Shown here: piece after piece, positions 35,292 to 43,982 of the stretch
Layout: each line of letters opens with the position of its first letter
Position numbering within the stretch: the stretch's first letter is position 1
NCBI RefSeq assembly: GCF_029257255.1
Contig: NZ_JARICI010000014.1
Coordinates: forward strand, 31,765-95,764
DNA length: 64,000 bases
Source: Sporosarcina sp.
Lineage (GTDB): Bacteria > Bacillota > Bacilli > Bacillales_A > Planococcaceae
Direction of reading: 5' to 3'
The notes under the pieces: generated by a model
What the model was told of the DNA's origin: nothing
What the model saw: only the letters and a program-made list of their open reading frames with translations
The model's database searches: none
Program-made: the position numbers and the translations under genes

Positions 35292-36224
35292 ATGAAGAAG
35301 ATGAAATGGGCGTTACTTATGGTTGTTGTATTGGTGCTAGCGGCTTGTTCTACCGAGCAGCCGGGTTCGGGGTCCTCGTCAGATGATAAAGGGGATGCAG
35401 GGAAAGACGGAGATAAGCAATTTAAAATCGGCCTTTCGGTTTCCACTTTGAATAACCCGTTTTTCGTTACGTTAAGTGAAGGAGCGAAAGAGCAAGCGAA
35501 AGAAACAGGCGCGGACCTTATCGTTGTTGACGCACAGGATGACGCGTCTAAACAGGCAAGTGACGTAGAGGATTTGATTCAGCAAGGTGTCGATTTATTG
35601 ATCATTAACCCGACAGATTCAGAGGCAGTTGTATCTGCAGTGGAATCTGCAAACAATGCGAATATCCCAGTGATTACAGTTGACCGCAGTGCAGAAGGTG
35701 GAGAAGTCGTTTCCCATATCGCCTCTGATAATAAAGCAGGCGGTGTATTGGCTGGAGAATATTTACTTGAGTTACTGGGCGACAATGCAAAAGTAGCTGA
35801 GCTAGAAGGAATCGCAGGATCATCTGCAGCACGTGACCGCGGACAAGGCTTTAACGATGCAGTCGATGGAAAAGTGGACGTGGTTGCAAAACAAACAGCG
35901 AACTTCAACCGTGCAGAAGGTTTGACGGTAATGGAAAATATCCTTCAGGCTAATCCTGACATTCAAGGCGTATTTGCTCACAATGATGAAATGGCGCTCG
36001 GTGCGTTGGAAGCGATCCAGTCTGCAGGAAAAGATCTTGTGGTCATCGGGTTTGACGCAACAGATGACGCGGTGAAATCAGTAAAAGACGGAAAGTTGGC
36101 AGCAACCATTGCACAGAAACCGGAAGAAATCGGTAAGAAAGCAATGGAAGCAGCAATTGCCACGTTGAATGGCGAAGATATAGAGGCGAATATTCCAGTT
36201 GATTTGGAATTGATTAAAGAGTAA
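35292..36224 (+). CDS. rbsB: Ribose ABC transporter substrate-binding lipoprotein RbsB
   Basis: AAGGAG ends 11 bases before ATG 35292; the track GTG 35283 is too close to it. Lipobox LAAC, a short G/S/D-rich linker, then a sugar-binding type-1 periplasmic-binding fold (FKIGLSVSTLNNPFFVTLSE..., VDLLIINPTDSEAV, VITVDRSAEGG, GVFAHNDEMALGALEAI). 310 residues. It is the last gene of the operon; the terminator starts four bases after its stop. Confidence 0.95.
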   Translation: MKKMKWALLMVVVLVLAACSTEQPGSGSSSDDKGDAGKDGDKQFKIGLSVSTLNNPFFVTLSEGAKEQAKETGADLIVVDAQDDASKQASDVEDLIQQGVDLLIINPTDSEAVVSAVESANNANIPVITVDRSAEGGEVVSHIASDNKAGGVLAGEYLLELLGDNAKVAELEGIAGSSAARDRGQGFNDAVDGKVDVVAKQTANFNRAEGLTVMENILQANPDIQGVFAHNDEMALGALEAIQSAGKDLVVIGFDATDDAVKSVKDGKLAATIAQKPEEIGKKAMEAAIATLNGEDIEANIPVDLELIKE

Positions 36225-36227
36225 ATG

Positions 36228-36267
36228 AAAAACCTGTACCCGTTTTGTTTTGGGTGCAGGTTTTTTT
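36228..36267 (+). terminator. rbs operon terminator
   Basis: AAAACCTGTACCC / GGGTGCAGGTTTT with one mismatch, loop GTTTTGTTTT, then TTTTTTGTG. Confidence 0.9.
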
Positions 36268-36289
36268 GTGTGGGGGTGCTTTTTTTGGG

Positions 36290-36327
36290 GGTGCCTGTGT
36301 GCCACGCAATTCGGAAACTATTCAGAC
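36290..36327 (-). repeat. REP-like element, inverted, upstream of RAYT 2
   Basis: On the minus strand it reads GTCTGAATAGTTTCC then GAATTGCGTGGCACACAG then GCACC. It faces the opposite way to the copy directly behind RAYT 2, so the transposase gene is bracketed by inverted copies. Confidence 0.85.
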
Positions 36328-36503
36328 AACTCAATTTGGTTGAAAACTCATTTTTACTCTCTAAATGGTCTTGAAAATTGATTTTAATGACTGCGTGAAA
36401 GCATACCTATCAGATTTCTTCCTGCCTAAAATTCATTTTTCCTGTTTTGACAGGTTTCCGCTTTCTCTTTATGATGGGTCCAATATGGAGGAGGGGAGAG
36501 TTT

Positions 36504-37082
36504 TTGGTAAGAAAAAGAAACTGGCGGCCGAATGCCTATTACCACGTGATTATGCGAGGTAACAACCGAGAGAGTATTTTTAAGACACCGGAAGATATGT
36601 ATCATATGCTCCGGATTATCAGTCATGCCCACGAGAAGTTCCACTTTTCTATGGCTGCTTTTTGCATCATGACGAACCACTATCATTTTCTGATTAAGTC
36701 GGAAGATGAATTGTCGCGGATTATGAGTCATATCAATCGAAGATACAGTGATTATTATTCGAGGCGCTACAACCACGTGGGAAGGATTTATCAGCAACGG
36801 TATCACCCCATTTTGATCGAGAGTCCCCAAGGCGCTCTAGCCGTCAGCCGTTATATTCACCGAAATCCCATTAAAACAAAGCTACCTATGGTCAATGACC
36901 TCGCCGATTACCCATTCAGCTCCTTCCCCGTATACGCCAGCCGGCAAACTAATAAGTGGAGGTTTCTAGACACAAAAACATTGCTGTCGTATATGCATCC
37001 GCCGTCAGAAGGAACGATTCAAGAATACGCCGACTATTGCTTGGCAAAGTTAGCAAAAGATGAAGAAAAAGTACGAAGCTGA
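36504..37082 (+). CDS. IS200-like / REP-associated tyrosine transposase (RAYT 2)
   Basis: GGAGGGGAG at 36488-36496 supports TTG 36504 as start (192 residues); the track ORF begins 19 codons earlier with an unlikely leader. The HUH motif is in MTNHYHFLIK and the catalytic tyrosine in the RRYSDYYSRRYNHVGRIYQQ region. About as close to RAYT 1 as expected of paralogues (RNWRPNAYYHVIMRGNN, YIHRNPI.T..PMV.DLADY.FSSFPVYA). A REP-like element begins two bases after its stop, and another faces it upstream. Such domesticated transposases are single copy with no terminal repeats of their own and are thought to spread REPs in trans. Confidence 0.88.
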   Translation: MVRKRNWRPNAYYHVIMRGNNRESIFKTPEDMYHMLRIISHAHEKFHFSMAAFCIMTNHYHFLIKSEDELSRIMSHINRRYSDYYSRRYNHVGRIYQQRYHPILIESPQGALAVSRYIHRNPIKTKLPMVNDLADYPFSSFPVYASRQTNKWRFLDTKTLLSYMHPPSEGTIQEYADYCLAKLAKDEEKVRS

Positions 37083-37084
37083 TT

Positions 37085-37122
37085 GTCTGAATAGTGTTTG
37101 AGTTGTGTGGCGCACAGGCACC
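37085..37122 (+). repeat. REP-like element directly after RAYT 2
   Basis: GTCTGAATAGTGTTT then GAGTTGTGTGGCGCACAG then GCACC; two substitutions in the core relative to the consensus. Confidence 0.85.
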
Positions 37123-37130
37123 AAAGAATG

Positions 37131-37164
37131 AAGCCTTCTGATCATCTAAGATCAGAAGGCTTTT
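37131..37164. terminator. Terminator between RAYT 2 and the sigma factor gene
   Basis: Perfect 13-bp arms AAGCCTTCTGATC / GATCAGAAGGCTT with a 6-base loop and TTT. It lies between two REP copies. Confidence 0.88.
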
Positions 37165-37172
37165 CATCTATT

Positions 37173-37210
37173 GTTAGAATTGTGTCTGAATTGTGTGGCA
37201 CACAGGCACC
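37173..37210 (+). repeat. REP-like element abutting the sigma factor stop codon
   Basis: GTTAGAATTGTGTCT then GAATTGTGTGGCACACAG then GCACC. Its last base is adjacent to the TAA stop (37211-37213) of the minus-strand sigma gene. Confidence 0.87.
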
Positions 37211-37708
37211 TTAAAATTCTTCCCGGCCCATTTCGGTCAGTCGCTCCCGCAATTTCTTCAGCAAACGTTCTCGCCGTTTCTTGACGCCCGCTTTCGAAAT
37301 GCCAAAGAATTCAGCACAGAATGTTTGCGATCTTTTTTCTGTGTAGATCATCGATAGTAACTGCCGTTCCTCCAAATTCAGTGTATTTAACACGATATTC
37401 AGCGCTGGAAACACATCTTCTTCCATTGAATAGCCCTCTATCAATGCTAATGTTTGATCGTCGACCGGTGCATAGCGTTCGTTTAAGCGATTTTCCTTTT
37501 TCATCTCATCAAGCATAGCGCCGTAAATTGATCGATAAGCGAAAGGTGTGAAGTTCCCTTTGCTTTGGTCAAATCTGCTCCATGCCTGCCATAATGCAAT
37601 ACGCCCTGCCTGACGAAAATCTTCGAAATCACGGTAAATATGTAATTTTCGAATGATTGCTGAAATCATTGGCTCATACTGCTCTGATACATCGTCAAAG
37701 TTCTCCAT
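37211..37708 (-). CDS. Sigma-70 family RNA polymerase sigma factor
   Basis: The start is ATG 37708 (MENFDDVSEQYEP), eight bases behind GAGG; the track ORF runs 11 codons further. 165 residues with a region 2-like part (FEDFRQAGRIALWQAWSRFD, PFAYRSIYGAMLDEMKKENR) and a region 4-like helix-turn-helix (FCAEFFGISKAGVKKRRERL). It is short, like ECF or competence-type sigma factors, and I see no anti-sigma gene beside it. Divergent to comK, which makes a link with competence possible, but this is context only. Confidence 0.85.
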   Translation of the reverse strand: MENFDDVSEQYEPMISAIIRKLHIYRDFEDFRQAGRIALWQAWSRFDQSKGNFTPFAYRSIYGAMLDEMKKENRLNERYAPVDDQTLALIEGYSMEEDVFPALNIVLNTLNLEERQLLSMIYTEKRSQTFCAEFFGISKAGVKKRRERLLKKLRERLTEMGREEF

Positions 37709-37741
37709 TAATGCGACCTCTTCAGGCCGTGCACGACACAT

Positions 37742-38156
37742 TGTATTCCCTGGGTGTCTTCATCATAGAGAGGGCAGATGAAAAATACGAAAGTCAGTAT
37801 GTTAATTTTGGCGTGTGTGAATCTGTTGGGGGAATGACGAGAGTAAGTATTCTGTAATAGTAGAAGTTTAGAAATTGTACTATTGCTTAAGATATATTTA
37901 TAGGGCTTATTTACCGACCAAATCTGTTCTAATTATGAAAAAAAAGAAAATTCTTGTATTTAGAAAATATTTTACCAAATAGATAGACTATTTAATTTAG
38001 TTAGGATATGATAGGTAAAATAGAAGGTTTAAAGTCGCAGTTTGAATTTTGTGAAATAATGAAAAAGAAATAGTAAAGGTGTCCGAAGTCGATCATAATG
38101 TGTGTTCATTTGTGGTCGGCTTTTCTTAATTATGTCCGTAAAGGAGGTGAGGGACA
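37742..38156. other. Intergenic region upstream of comK
   Basis: AT-rich with A- and T-tracts (GAAAATTCTTGTATTTAGAA, AAATATTTTACC) where ComK-type AAAA-N5-TTTT boxes could be expected for autoregulation; I do not find a clean pair with the standard spacing. Confidence 0.35.
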
Positions 38157-38217
38157 TTGTATGTGAGCACAGAAAAAATCCCCGAGTGTTGAAAGTCGTC
38201 GCAGACTCACTCGGGGA
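38157..38217 (+). promoter_or_regulatory. Structured leader of comK with a possible 11-codon leader peptide
   Basis: AAAGGAGGTG (38140-38148) precedes a TTG-initiated 11-codon frame (MYVSTEKIPEC, 38157-38192). The end of this frame forms the left arm of the perfect 9-bp hairpin CCCCGAGTG / CACTCGGGG (38179-38217). Translation of the leader would interfere with the hairpin. There is no T-run, so it is not a plain terminator. The same ribosome binding site could alternatively serve the 38148 GTG frame, which stays open to 38284. Confidence 0.45.
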
Positions 38218-38303
38218 AAGAAGACTGGAGTACACCAATCTTGTATTAGTATACTCCTTTTTAACAAAAATCGAAAGCCTTTGAGACAAAAGGAGGAAAT
38301 CAA

Positions 38304-38861
38304 ATGAAAATATCAAAAGAATTTATTGTTACAAAAGGCACGGCTGTTATCTATCCAGAATATACGGAGGAAGGGGTTTTGCAATCTGTCGCGATGGAAG
38401 GCAATGTTTTGAAACGTGTAAATCAAAAGCCGACTGAAGTAATAGATAGAAATCTTCGCTATTATGGTTCCAGCTTGCGAGGCGCAAAAGACAGCACAAA
38501 AGTCATTTTAGGTGATGTGTTTATGTCGCCTGTCGTAATAAATGAGCTGCTGAACATCTTTTTCTTTCCAAGCAAGTCACCGCATAAACCGGATTGTATC
38601 TGGTTCGCACTCTATCATATCCGAAGCTACATAGAGATTGACGCAAAACGGACGTGTGTTACGTTTATTAATGGAGCTAAATTCAAGGTGGATGTGAGCT
38701 ACTATTCATTCAACAGCCGTTACCAAACGGCCTGCAAATATAAAAACTTGATAGATGGAAGAACGAATCAATTGATGATAAATGAGATGAATCACTCGGC
38801 TACCTATCTAATTATGAAGGACAGGTCGAATCGAAACTTTGGTGTGAAAGAAGAGGAGTAA
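38304..38861 (+). CDS. comK: Competence transcription factor ComK
   Basis: 185 residues, normal for ComK. MKISKEFIVTKGTAVIYPEY at the N-terminus, then TEVIDRNLRYYGSSLRGAKD, the KSPHKPDCIWFALYHIRSY segment and NGAKFKVDVSYYSFNSRYQTACKYK are the conserved blocks of the family. In Bacillus subtilis ComK binds AT-rich boxes and switches on DNA-uptake genes and itself. AAAGGAGG seven bases before ATG. The structured leader upstream may add translational or transcriptional control. Confidence 0.93.
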   Translation: MKISKEFIVTKGTAVIYPEYTEEGVLQSVAMEGNVLKRVNQKPTEVIDRNLRYYGSSLRGAKDSTKVILGDVFMSPVVINELLNIFFFPSKSPHKPDCIWFALYHIRSYIEIDAKRTCVTFINGAKFKVDVSYYSFNSRYQTACKYKNLIDGRTNQLMINEMNHSATYLIMKDRSNRNFGVKEEE

Positions 38862-39018
38862 TAAGTGCGGATAAGCGTATGGGATACTTGGATAGTCACT
38901 AGTAAATTATATGTAAAAAACTATTTACTTACACTGGATAATATTGTATATTTAGAACAATCAACTAGAGCAACACATCATCTTAGATACGTCTAAATAC
39001 ATTCCGAGGAGACTATTT

Positions 39019-39282
39019 ATGAAAAAGATCGTAAAATCTATGTTCATTTCCGCGTTCGCTATCACTCTTTTAGTAGCGCCTATTCAATCAACAGAAGCTG
39101 CCGCGGCTAAATATCAGAATTGTAAGGAGCTGAACAAGGCATATCCTGGCGGTGTCGCTAAGAATGCAAAAGTTCAAAATAAAGGCGGCAAAACAAAGTA
39201 CAAGCCAACTGTATCGCCAAGTCTTTACAATCTTCATACAGGAATGGATCGCGATAAAGATGGGATTGCTTGTGAACGATAG
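39019..39282 (+). CDS. Secreted Excalibur calcium-binding domain protein
   Basis: 87 residues: signal peptide (MKKIVKSMFISAFAITLLVAP...TEAAA) followed directly by an Excalibur domain: YQNCKELNKAYPGGVAK, then the EF-hand-like loop DRDKDGIACER with the paired cysteines. The domain is typical of small secreted or surface proteins and often attached to nucleases; here it stands alone. GAGGAGA precedes ATG. Own promoter and terminator. Confidence 0.87.
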   Translation: MKKIVKSMFISAFAITLLVAPIQSTEAAAAKYQNCKELNKAYPGGVAKNAKVQNKGGKTKYKPTVSPSLYNLHTGMDRDKDGIACER

Positions 39283-39293
39283 AAGGAAAGTTG

Positions 39294-39334
39294 AACTCTT
39301 TAATCAGTGAAATGACTGGTTAAAGAGTTTTTTT
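39294..39334 (+). terminator. Terminator of the Excalibur gene
   Basis: AACTCTTTAATCAGT / ACTGGTTAAAGAGTT with one wobble pair, loop GAAATG, then a seven-T run (two of them in the stem end). Confidence 0.9.
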
Positions 39335-39443
39335 ATAACACTAAATTAAAGACTAGTAGGAAGTTATTTAAGAGAATTTTCCACTAACTCTATTATAATG
39401 TCTAAAAACCTGTATAATCGACAGCAAAAGGAGGTAACTGACT

Positions 39444-41117
39444 GTGAAATTTTTAAAACCACTTATCGCGACTAGTTTGGCAGCGCTCGTAGTAATGATC
39501 AGCTTCTCGCTGAATGCCGGAGCTGCGACAGTATGGCCACATGTTGACAATGTGGAGCCTACTAAGACATGGAAGATTTCATTTAATAAGCCTGTGGATC
39601 GGAAGACTGTTACTAATAAATCTATCTATATTACGGATTCGAAGGGTATTAAGCTTTCAAATGTAATTACCTTCAGTAATTCAGATGAAACGGTACAAAT
39701 CTTGCCGCCGTCAGGAAATTATCGTGCGGGAGAGACGTACACGATACATATTACGCCCGCTGTCGAAAATCGTGATGGCAAAGCGCTGAAAGAAGGCGTG
39801 ACGAAAACATTTACGATTGAGAAGGTTACATATGATTTGGCTAATGTGCAGACTGACGGGACGGTTTCGATTGTGCGGAAGTTTACTAGTTTTGAAGAAG
39901 CAGCCAGTCAGATGACGCAAAATCAGGCGGTATTGAAATCTGGAATGATTGTACATATGCCGTCCGGTTTAGTTTCTACGAAGTCCGCGAATGGAAGTTC
40001 ACTGACGATTCTTCATTCGGACAAGCTGTTAAAAAAGGAAGTTACGTATGTTGCGGCTGATACAGAGCTTCTGTATGTGAATTCAACTGATGCGTATGTA
40101 GAAGTAGAGCTGGCGGGGGTTAATTATTATATTACGCATGATAACAGCCGCTTGCTTCCTGGTCAGACAGTCAAAAAGCGTTCGTATTATTATACAGCGA
40201 ACGGCTCGCTCTTCCACTCGATTTATTCGCATAACGCGGGGAGTACAGGCGTTTATGAAGTCGGATTGGCACCACGATTCATGCAAGACGGCGTGCACTA
40301 TTACAGTACGGACGGCAGCCGTTTTACAAATGCAGCTGGGCAGCAAGTCGGCACGGCGCATCAATATTTCCAATACTTGCCGATGCGTAGCAAAACGCAA
40401 TATACGGCGGAAGAACTAGACGCTTATATTTTGGCAAGACTGCGACAATTGGAGCAGAATTCTTCAACTGCTATCTACAAAGATGCTTCTGTCAAAAGTA
40501 AATTGATTGGATTGGGTGCCGAATTAAAAAGAGTCGAGAAAGAATATCATGTCAATGCGCTGCATATTCTCGCACTTGCGCAGAATGAAAGTCAGTACGG
40601 CATGAGTGCCTATGCGCAGAAGTATAATAATATATTCGGGTTATATGTGACAGACGATAATCCTAGTAAAAAGGAATTTACAACGGTCAATCACAACATT
40701 GAAGAATTAGTCAACGTGTTTTTGAATCGAAACTACCTGCCGCCAACAGGTGGATATGCAAACGGGACAAACTTTGGCAATAAAGCAGTTGGCGTGAATG
40801 TGAAATATGCTTCCGATCCGTATTGGGGAGCAAAAAATGCGGGACATATGTACAGGATTGATCGGATGATGGGTGGCAGGGAGCTCGCCAATCAAGCTAA
40901 GATCGGTTTAACGAATATAAATGAAATTTCCTTGAAATTCCGTCGAGATCCAAGTACGAGTCAGCAATATGCGTACAGTTATCCTAAATCCGGCATGCCT
41001 ATGATTATTCTGGATGATCAATTAAAAGAAGCGCCATGGATTAAAGTGCGTTCAGATTATGTGCCGTATGATGAGTTGTTTGTACATGGGAGCTATGTAG
41101 GCCGTTTAGAATGGTAA
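39444..41117 (+). CDS. Secreted N-acetylglucosaminidase with N-terminal Big_5-like domain
   Basis: GTG start eight bases behind AAAGGAGGT. 557 residues: signal peptide ending NAGAA; Big_5/SbsA-Ig-like domain (KTWKISFNKPVDRKTVTNKS...AGETYTIHI, about 35-125); a middle region with YYITHDNSRLLPGQ; and a C-terminal glucosaminidase domain (about 365-500) with HILALAQNESQYGMSAYAQK, where the glutamate of NES is the probable catalytic residue, and NNIFGLYVTDDNP. It should cut glycan strands during wall turnover. The N-terminal domain is nearly the same as that of the protein at 16.9 kb. Confidence 0.88.
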   Translation: MKFLKPLIATSLAALVVMISFSLNAGAATVWPHVDNVEPTKTWKISFNKPVDRKTVTNKSIYITDSKGIKLSNVITFSNSDETVQILPPSGNYRAGETYTIHITPAVENRDGKALKEGVTKTFTIEKVTYDLANVQTDGTVSIVRKFTSFEEAASQMTQNQAVLKSGMIVHMPSGLVSTKSANGSSLTILHSDKLLKKEVTYVAADTELLYVNSTDAYVEVELAGVNYYITHDNSRLLPGQTVKKRSYYYTANGSLFHSIYSHNAGSTGVYEVGLAPRFMQDGVHYYSTDGSRFTNAAGQQVGTAHQYFQYLPMRSKTQYTAEELDAYILARLRQLEQNSSTAIYKDASVKSKLIGLGAELKRVEKEYHVNALHILALAQNESQYGMSAYAQKYNNIFGLYVTDDNPSKKEFTTVNHNIEELVNVFLNRNYLPPTGGYANGTNFGNKAVGVNVKYASDPYWGAKNAGHMYRIDRMMGGRELANQAKIGLTNINEISLKFRRDPSTSQQYAYSYPKSGMPMIILDDQLKEAPWIKVRSDYVPYDELFVHGSYVGRLEW

Positions 41118-41141
41118 AGTGAAAACGAGGAGACAGAAGCA

Positions 41142-41501
41142 ATGTCCAATGAAGAGATAGTAATAGAGATTGATAAAGTCACCTCAGGTAAAAATAATGT
41201 GATTTCATTTGAACGCAAAGGGAAGCAGATTGATCAGCCGCCTCTACGGTTAAAGGCTAATTCTGTTTCTTCGAAATACAAGTATCATCACCATTTTGAC
41301 CAGGCAGATTTAGCGCGGCTGCAGAATCAGTATCCATCAATTTATCCGAATCGTTACGAATCAGGTATTGACGACTGGGCAGCTGTGATGAAAACGGCTT
41401 TCCGTAAACTGATTGAGTCGGGACAGTTGGATCGGGCGTATAGGCTAGACGGACGTGATGTAGAAGTGAAATATGTCTGGATCACTGAAAATAAACACTA
41501 A
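41142..41501 (+). CDS. Conserved-looking hypothetical protein
   Basis: 119 residues, soluble, starting 24 bases after the glucosaminidase gene with a GAGGAGAC ribosome binding site, so probably cotranscribed with it. It is charged, with YKYHHHFDQADLARLQNQYP and RLDGRDVEVKYVWITENKH as notable parts. No signal peptide, membrane segment or known motif. Confidence 0.55.
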   Translation: MSNEEIVIEIDKVTSGKNNVISFERKGKQIDQPPLRLKANSVSSKYKYHHHFDQADLARLQNQYPSIYPNRYESGIDDWAAVMKTAFRKLIESGQLDRAYRLDGRDVEVKYVWITENKH

Positions 41502-41535
41502 CGGAGTGGTCATTGGACGTCAGAAATGATGTTCA

Positions 41536-41763
41536 ATGACAGCTCTTTTTGCCAAATCGCCACTTTCCACATTGGAAAAACCGATAGAGCTGAATCGTTT
41601 CGAAGATTTATCCTCTTACGTGAAAGAAAGTACAGAACAATTTAAAGACGGTATGCAGCTACATTATACTGTTGAAAGTGAAAATGGTTTCAATGAAAGT
41701 ATTCATACTGCCGCATAAGAGCAGGCGCTGACTCGGCAAGTGAAAGAAATTGCATCAGACTGA
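41536..41763 (+). pseudogene. Short gene remnant with an in-frame stop
   Basis: ATG 41536 opens a 60-codon frame (MTALFAKSPLSTLEKPIELN...NESIHTAA) interrupted by TAA at 41716, after which the same frame continues EQALTRQVKEIASD to TGA 41761. No convincing ribosome binding site. It looks like a decaying small gene; no family recognised. Confidence 0.3.
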
Positions 41764-41809
41764 AACAGGGTGTATTGGCTTCATTCGTCATTACCAATTA
41801 ATATCCGCT

Positions 41810-41860
41810 AAAGGATACCTTTAAAAGCTCTAAAACGGCTTTTGCGGTATCCTTTTTTTA
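41810..41860 (+). terminator. Terminator with nested stem
   Basis: AAAGGATACC / GGTATCCTTT enclose a second stem AAAGC-N8-GCTTT; seven T follow. Confidence 0.85.
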
Positions 41861-42072
41861 ATGAAGTCAATTGCATACCGGATCTGCTAGATTGAACTAG
41901 TTTAATATGAAAATACATTGAGTATTTATTCGCTCCATTCTGAATACATTTAATTAGTTCTAAAGTATCTATATGTAGTGACGAGTGGTGTCTTTATGTG
42001 TATAATTATTTTATTCCTAACTGATTTATTTGAACTAATCTACAGCGTTAGGCAAGAAAGAGGGATACATCG

Positions 42073-43767
42073 ATGAAGGCGAAAATTCGTTTTAAAAGTG
42101 TGAAAAGCAGACTATTGGCGGCTTTTACAGTCGTTATTTTATTAGTGGCTGGATTAGGTACTTATACCGTGATGTCATTAAAAACGGTAAACAATAAAAC
42201 AAAACAGATTATAGAGCATGACACTCAATTAATGGCAATTGAACTGAGGTTATCGTCTAATATGACCGGCCGCATGTCTGCTGTTCGAGCCTATCTCCTG
42301 TGGGGGGATGAGTCCTATAAGGATAGTTTTACCTACATGGCAGATCAGGTTTCGGAACTTCAAGAAGAAGCAAAAGCTATAGGGGTTTCAGAGGAATTTA
42401 ACGAGCTTTCAGAACGGACGCTGATATGGAGCAAGAAAATTACTCATGATGTTCTGAACGTATATGAAAGCGGTCAGAAGCGTGCTGCTATTCAGAATTT
42501 AGATAAATTATCTCTTGAAAGCAGAGAGTTGATAGAAGAATATAATCGTGTGGCAACAAACCGTGAAATAGAAACCGGGAAAAATGGAGCGAAAGTGATT
42601 GAAACCGGTAAAACGGCACTTTTGTGGACGATCGTTGTCACGCTATTGGTGGCAGTCATCAGTATAATAGCTGCGCTTATCACATCGAATGTTGTGACTA
42701 AGCCTATTCATCACGTGATGACACGAATGAAAATAATTGCGAATGGTGATTTGAGTCAAGAGCCTCTGGAAGTCAGGTCGCATGATGAAGTAGGTCAACT
42801 GGCAGAATCAATGAATGACATGAGCGCGAATATCCGGACAATGCTGAACGAAATTGACGGAGTATCCAGTTCTGTGTCAGGACACAGCGAAGAACTCACT
42901 CAATCTTCATCCGAAGTAAATACTGCCACGGCTCAAATTGCAGCGACGATGCAGGAACTGACTTCAGGTATTGAAAGTGAAGCGAATACAGCGAGCGAAC
43001 TTGCGGTGTATATGGAGGAGTTTACAGCCAAGGTAGAAGAGGCGAACCAGAAAGGTGAAGCGGTTAAGCATTCATCAGAAAACGTTCTGTCACAAACAAC
43101 AACAGGGGCAGAGTTGATGAAAACATCGTCTGAACAAATGAAGAAGATTGATGGCATTGTTCAAGATGCAGTGGTGAAAATTAAAGGATTGGATTTACAG
43201 ACTCAGGAAATATCCAAACTGGTCGTGGTCATCAAAGATATCGCCGATCAGACCAATTTATTGGCATTGAATGCGGCAATTGAAGCAGCACGGGCAGGCG
43301 AGCACGGCAAAGGATTTGCGGTTGTCGCTGATGAAGTTAGAAATCTGGCGGAACAAGTGGCGGTATCGGTTAAAGACATCACCGACATTGTCGGCAATAT
43401 TCAACTGGAATCAGGTAGTGTGGCGTCATCACTGGAGAGCGGTTATGCAGAAGTAGAAAAAGGAACAGTTCAGCTGCAGACGACGAGTCAGACATTTGCG
43501 GAGATCAGTGACTCGGTGAATGAAGTCGGAGAATTTATTACCGTTATGTCGACAAATCTTTCGGAAATATCAAATGGCAGTGAGAAAATGAGTAAGTCGA
43601 TCGAAGAGATTGCAGCCATTGCTGAAGAATCTGCGGCTGGCGTGGAACAAACATCCGCTGCTTCGCAACAGACCAGCAGCTCGATGGAAGAAGTCGCCGG
43701 AAGTTCCGCTCAATTAGCGCATCTGGCAGAGGATTTAAGTAAACTGGTTCGGAAGTTTACGTTATAA
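42073..43767 (+). CDS. Methyl-accepting chemotaxis protein
   Basis: 564 residues: membrane segment 1 (about 11-33), a four-helix-bundle-type extracellular sensor of about 150 residues, membrane segment 2 (about 180-205, [20 protein letters not shown]), HAMP domain (about 207-260), and a long signalling coiled coil with the conserved hairpin tip [20 protein letters not shown] and [15 protein letters not shown]. It should dock the CheA/CheW array and respond to an unknown ligand. Single gene with its own terminator. The ribosome binding site AAGAAAGAGGG is moderate. Confidence 0.93.
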   Translation: MKAKIRFKSVKSRLLAAFTVVILLVAGLGTYTVMSLKTVNNKTKQIIEHDTQLMAIELRLSSNMTGRMSAVRAYLLWGDESYKDSFTYMADQVSELQEEAKAIGVSEEFNELSERTLIWSKKITHDVLNVYESGQKRAAIQNLDKLSLESRELIEEYNRVATNREIETGKNGAKVIETGKTALLWTIVVTLLVAVISIIAALITSNVVTKPIHHVMTRMKIIANGDLSQEPLEVRSHDEVGQLAESMNDMSANIRTMLNEIDGVSSSVSGHSEELTQSSSEVNTATAQIAATMQELTSGIESEANTASELAVYMEEFTAKVEEANQKGEAVKHSSENVLSQTTTGAELMKTSSEQMKKIDGIVQDAVVKIKGLDLQTQEISKLVVVIKDIADQTNLLALNAAIEAARAGEHGKGFAVVADEVRNLAEQVAVSVKDITDIVGNIQLESGSVASSLESGYAEVEKGTVQLQTTSQTFAEISDSVNEVGEFITVMSTNLSEISNGSEKMSKSIEEIAAIAEESAAGVEQTSAASQQTSSSMEEVAGSSAQLAHLAEDLSKLVRKFTL

Positions 43768-43798
43768 AGAAGAGCAAATGTTCATAGAGTATGAAATG

Positions 43799-43832
43799 GC
43801 CCTGTTAACTATTATAGTTGCAGGGCTTTTTT
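43799..43832 (+). terminator. Terminator of the chemotaxis receptor gene
   Basis: GCCCTG-tt-AACTAT-t-ATAGTT-g-CAGGGC followed by six T: two stacked perfect stems. Confidence 0.9.
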
Positions 43833-43839
43833 GAATGAA

Positions 43840-43871
43840 CGGATAGTTTGGTGCGGTGGCGGATAGTTTGT
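43840..43871 (+). repeat. Two-unit mini array related to the 21-bp repeat family
   Basis: CGGATAGTTTGGTGCGGTGG is followed directly by a second CGGATAGTTTG (period 20). The unit resembles TAGTTTGGAGCGCTG and TTTTGGTGCGGTGC in the second half of the array at 55.5-55.8 kb. Confidence 0.6.
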
Positions 43872-43982
43872 ACAATAGGATCCTACTTGTTCTTGATTTT
43901 ATTAAGAAGAAGAGAGATAAAATAAGTAACTAACTTCATCCTGAAACGTCTATAATGATGGAAAGAAGGGAGACACCCATTC

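Noticed and set aside
38029-38316. 95-aa minus ORF upstream of comK
   Set aside because: Antisense shadow across the comK leader hairpin without a start signal.
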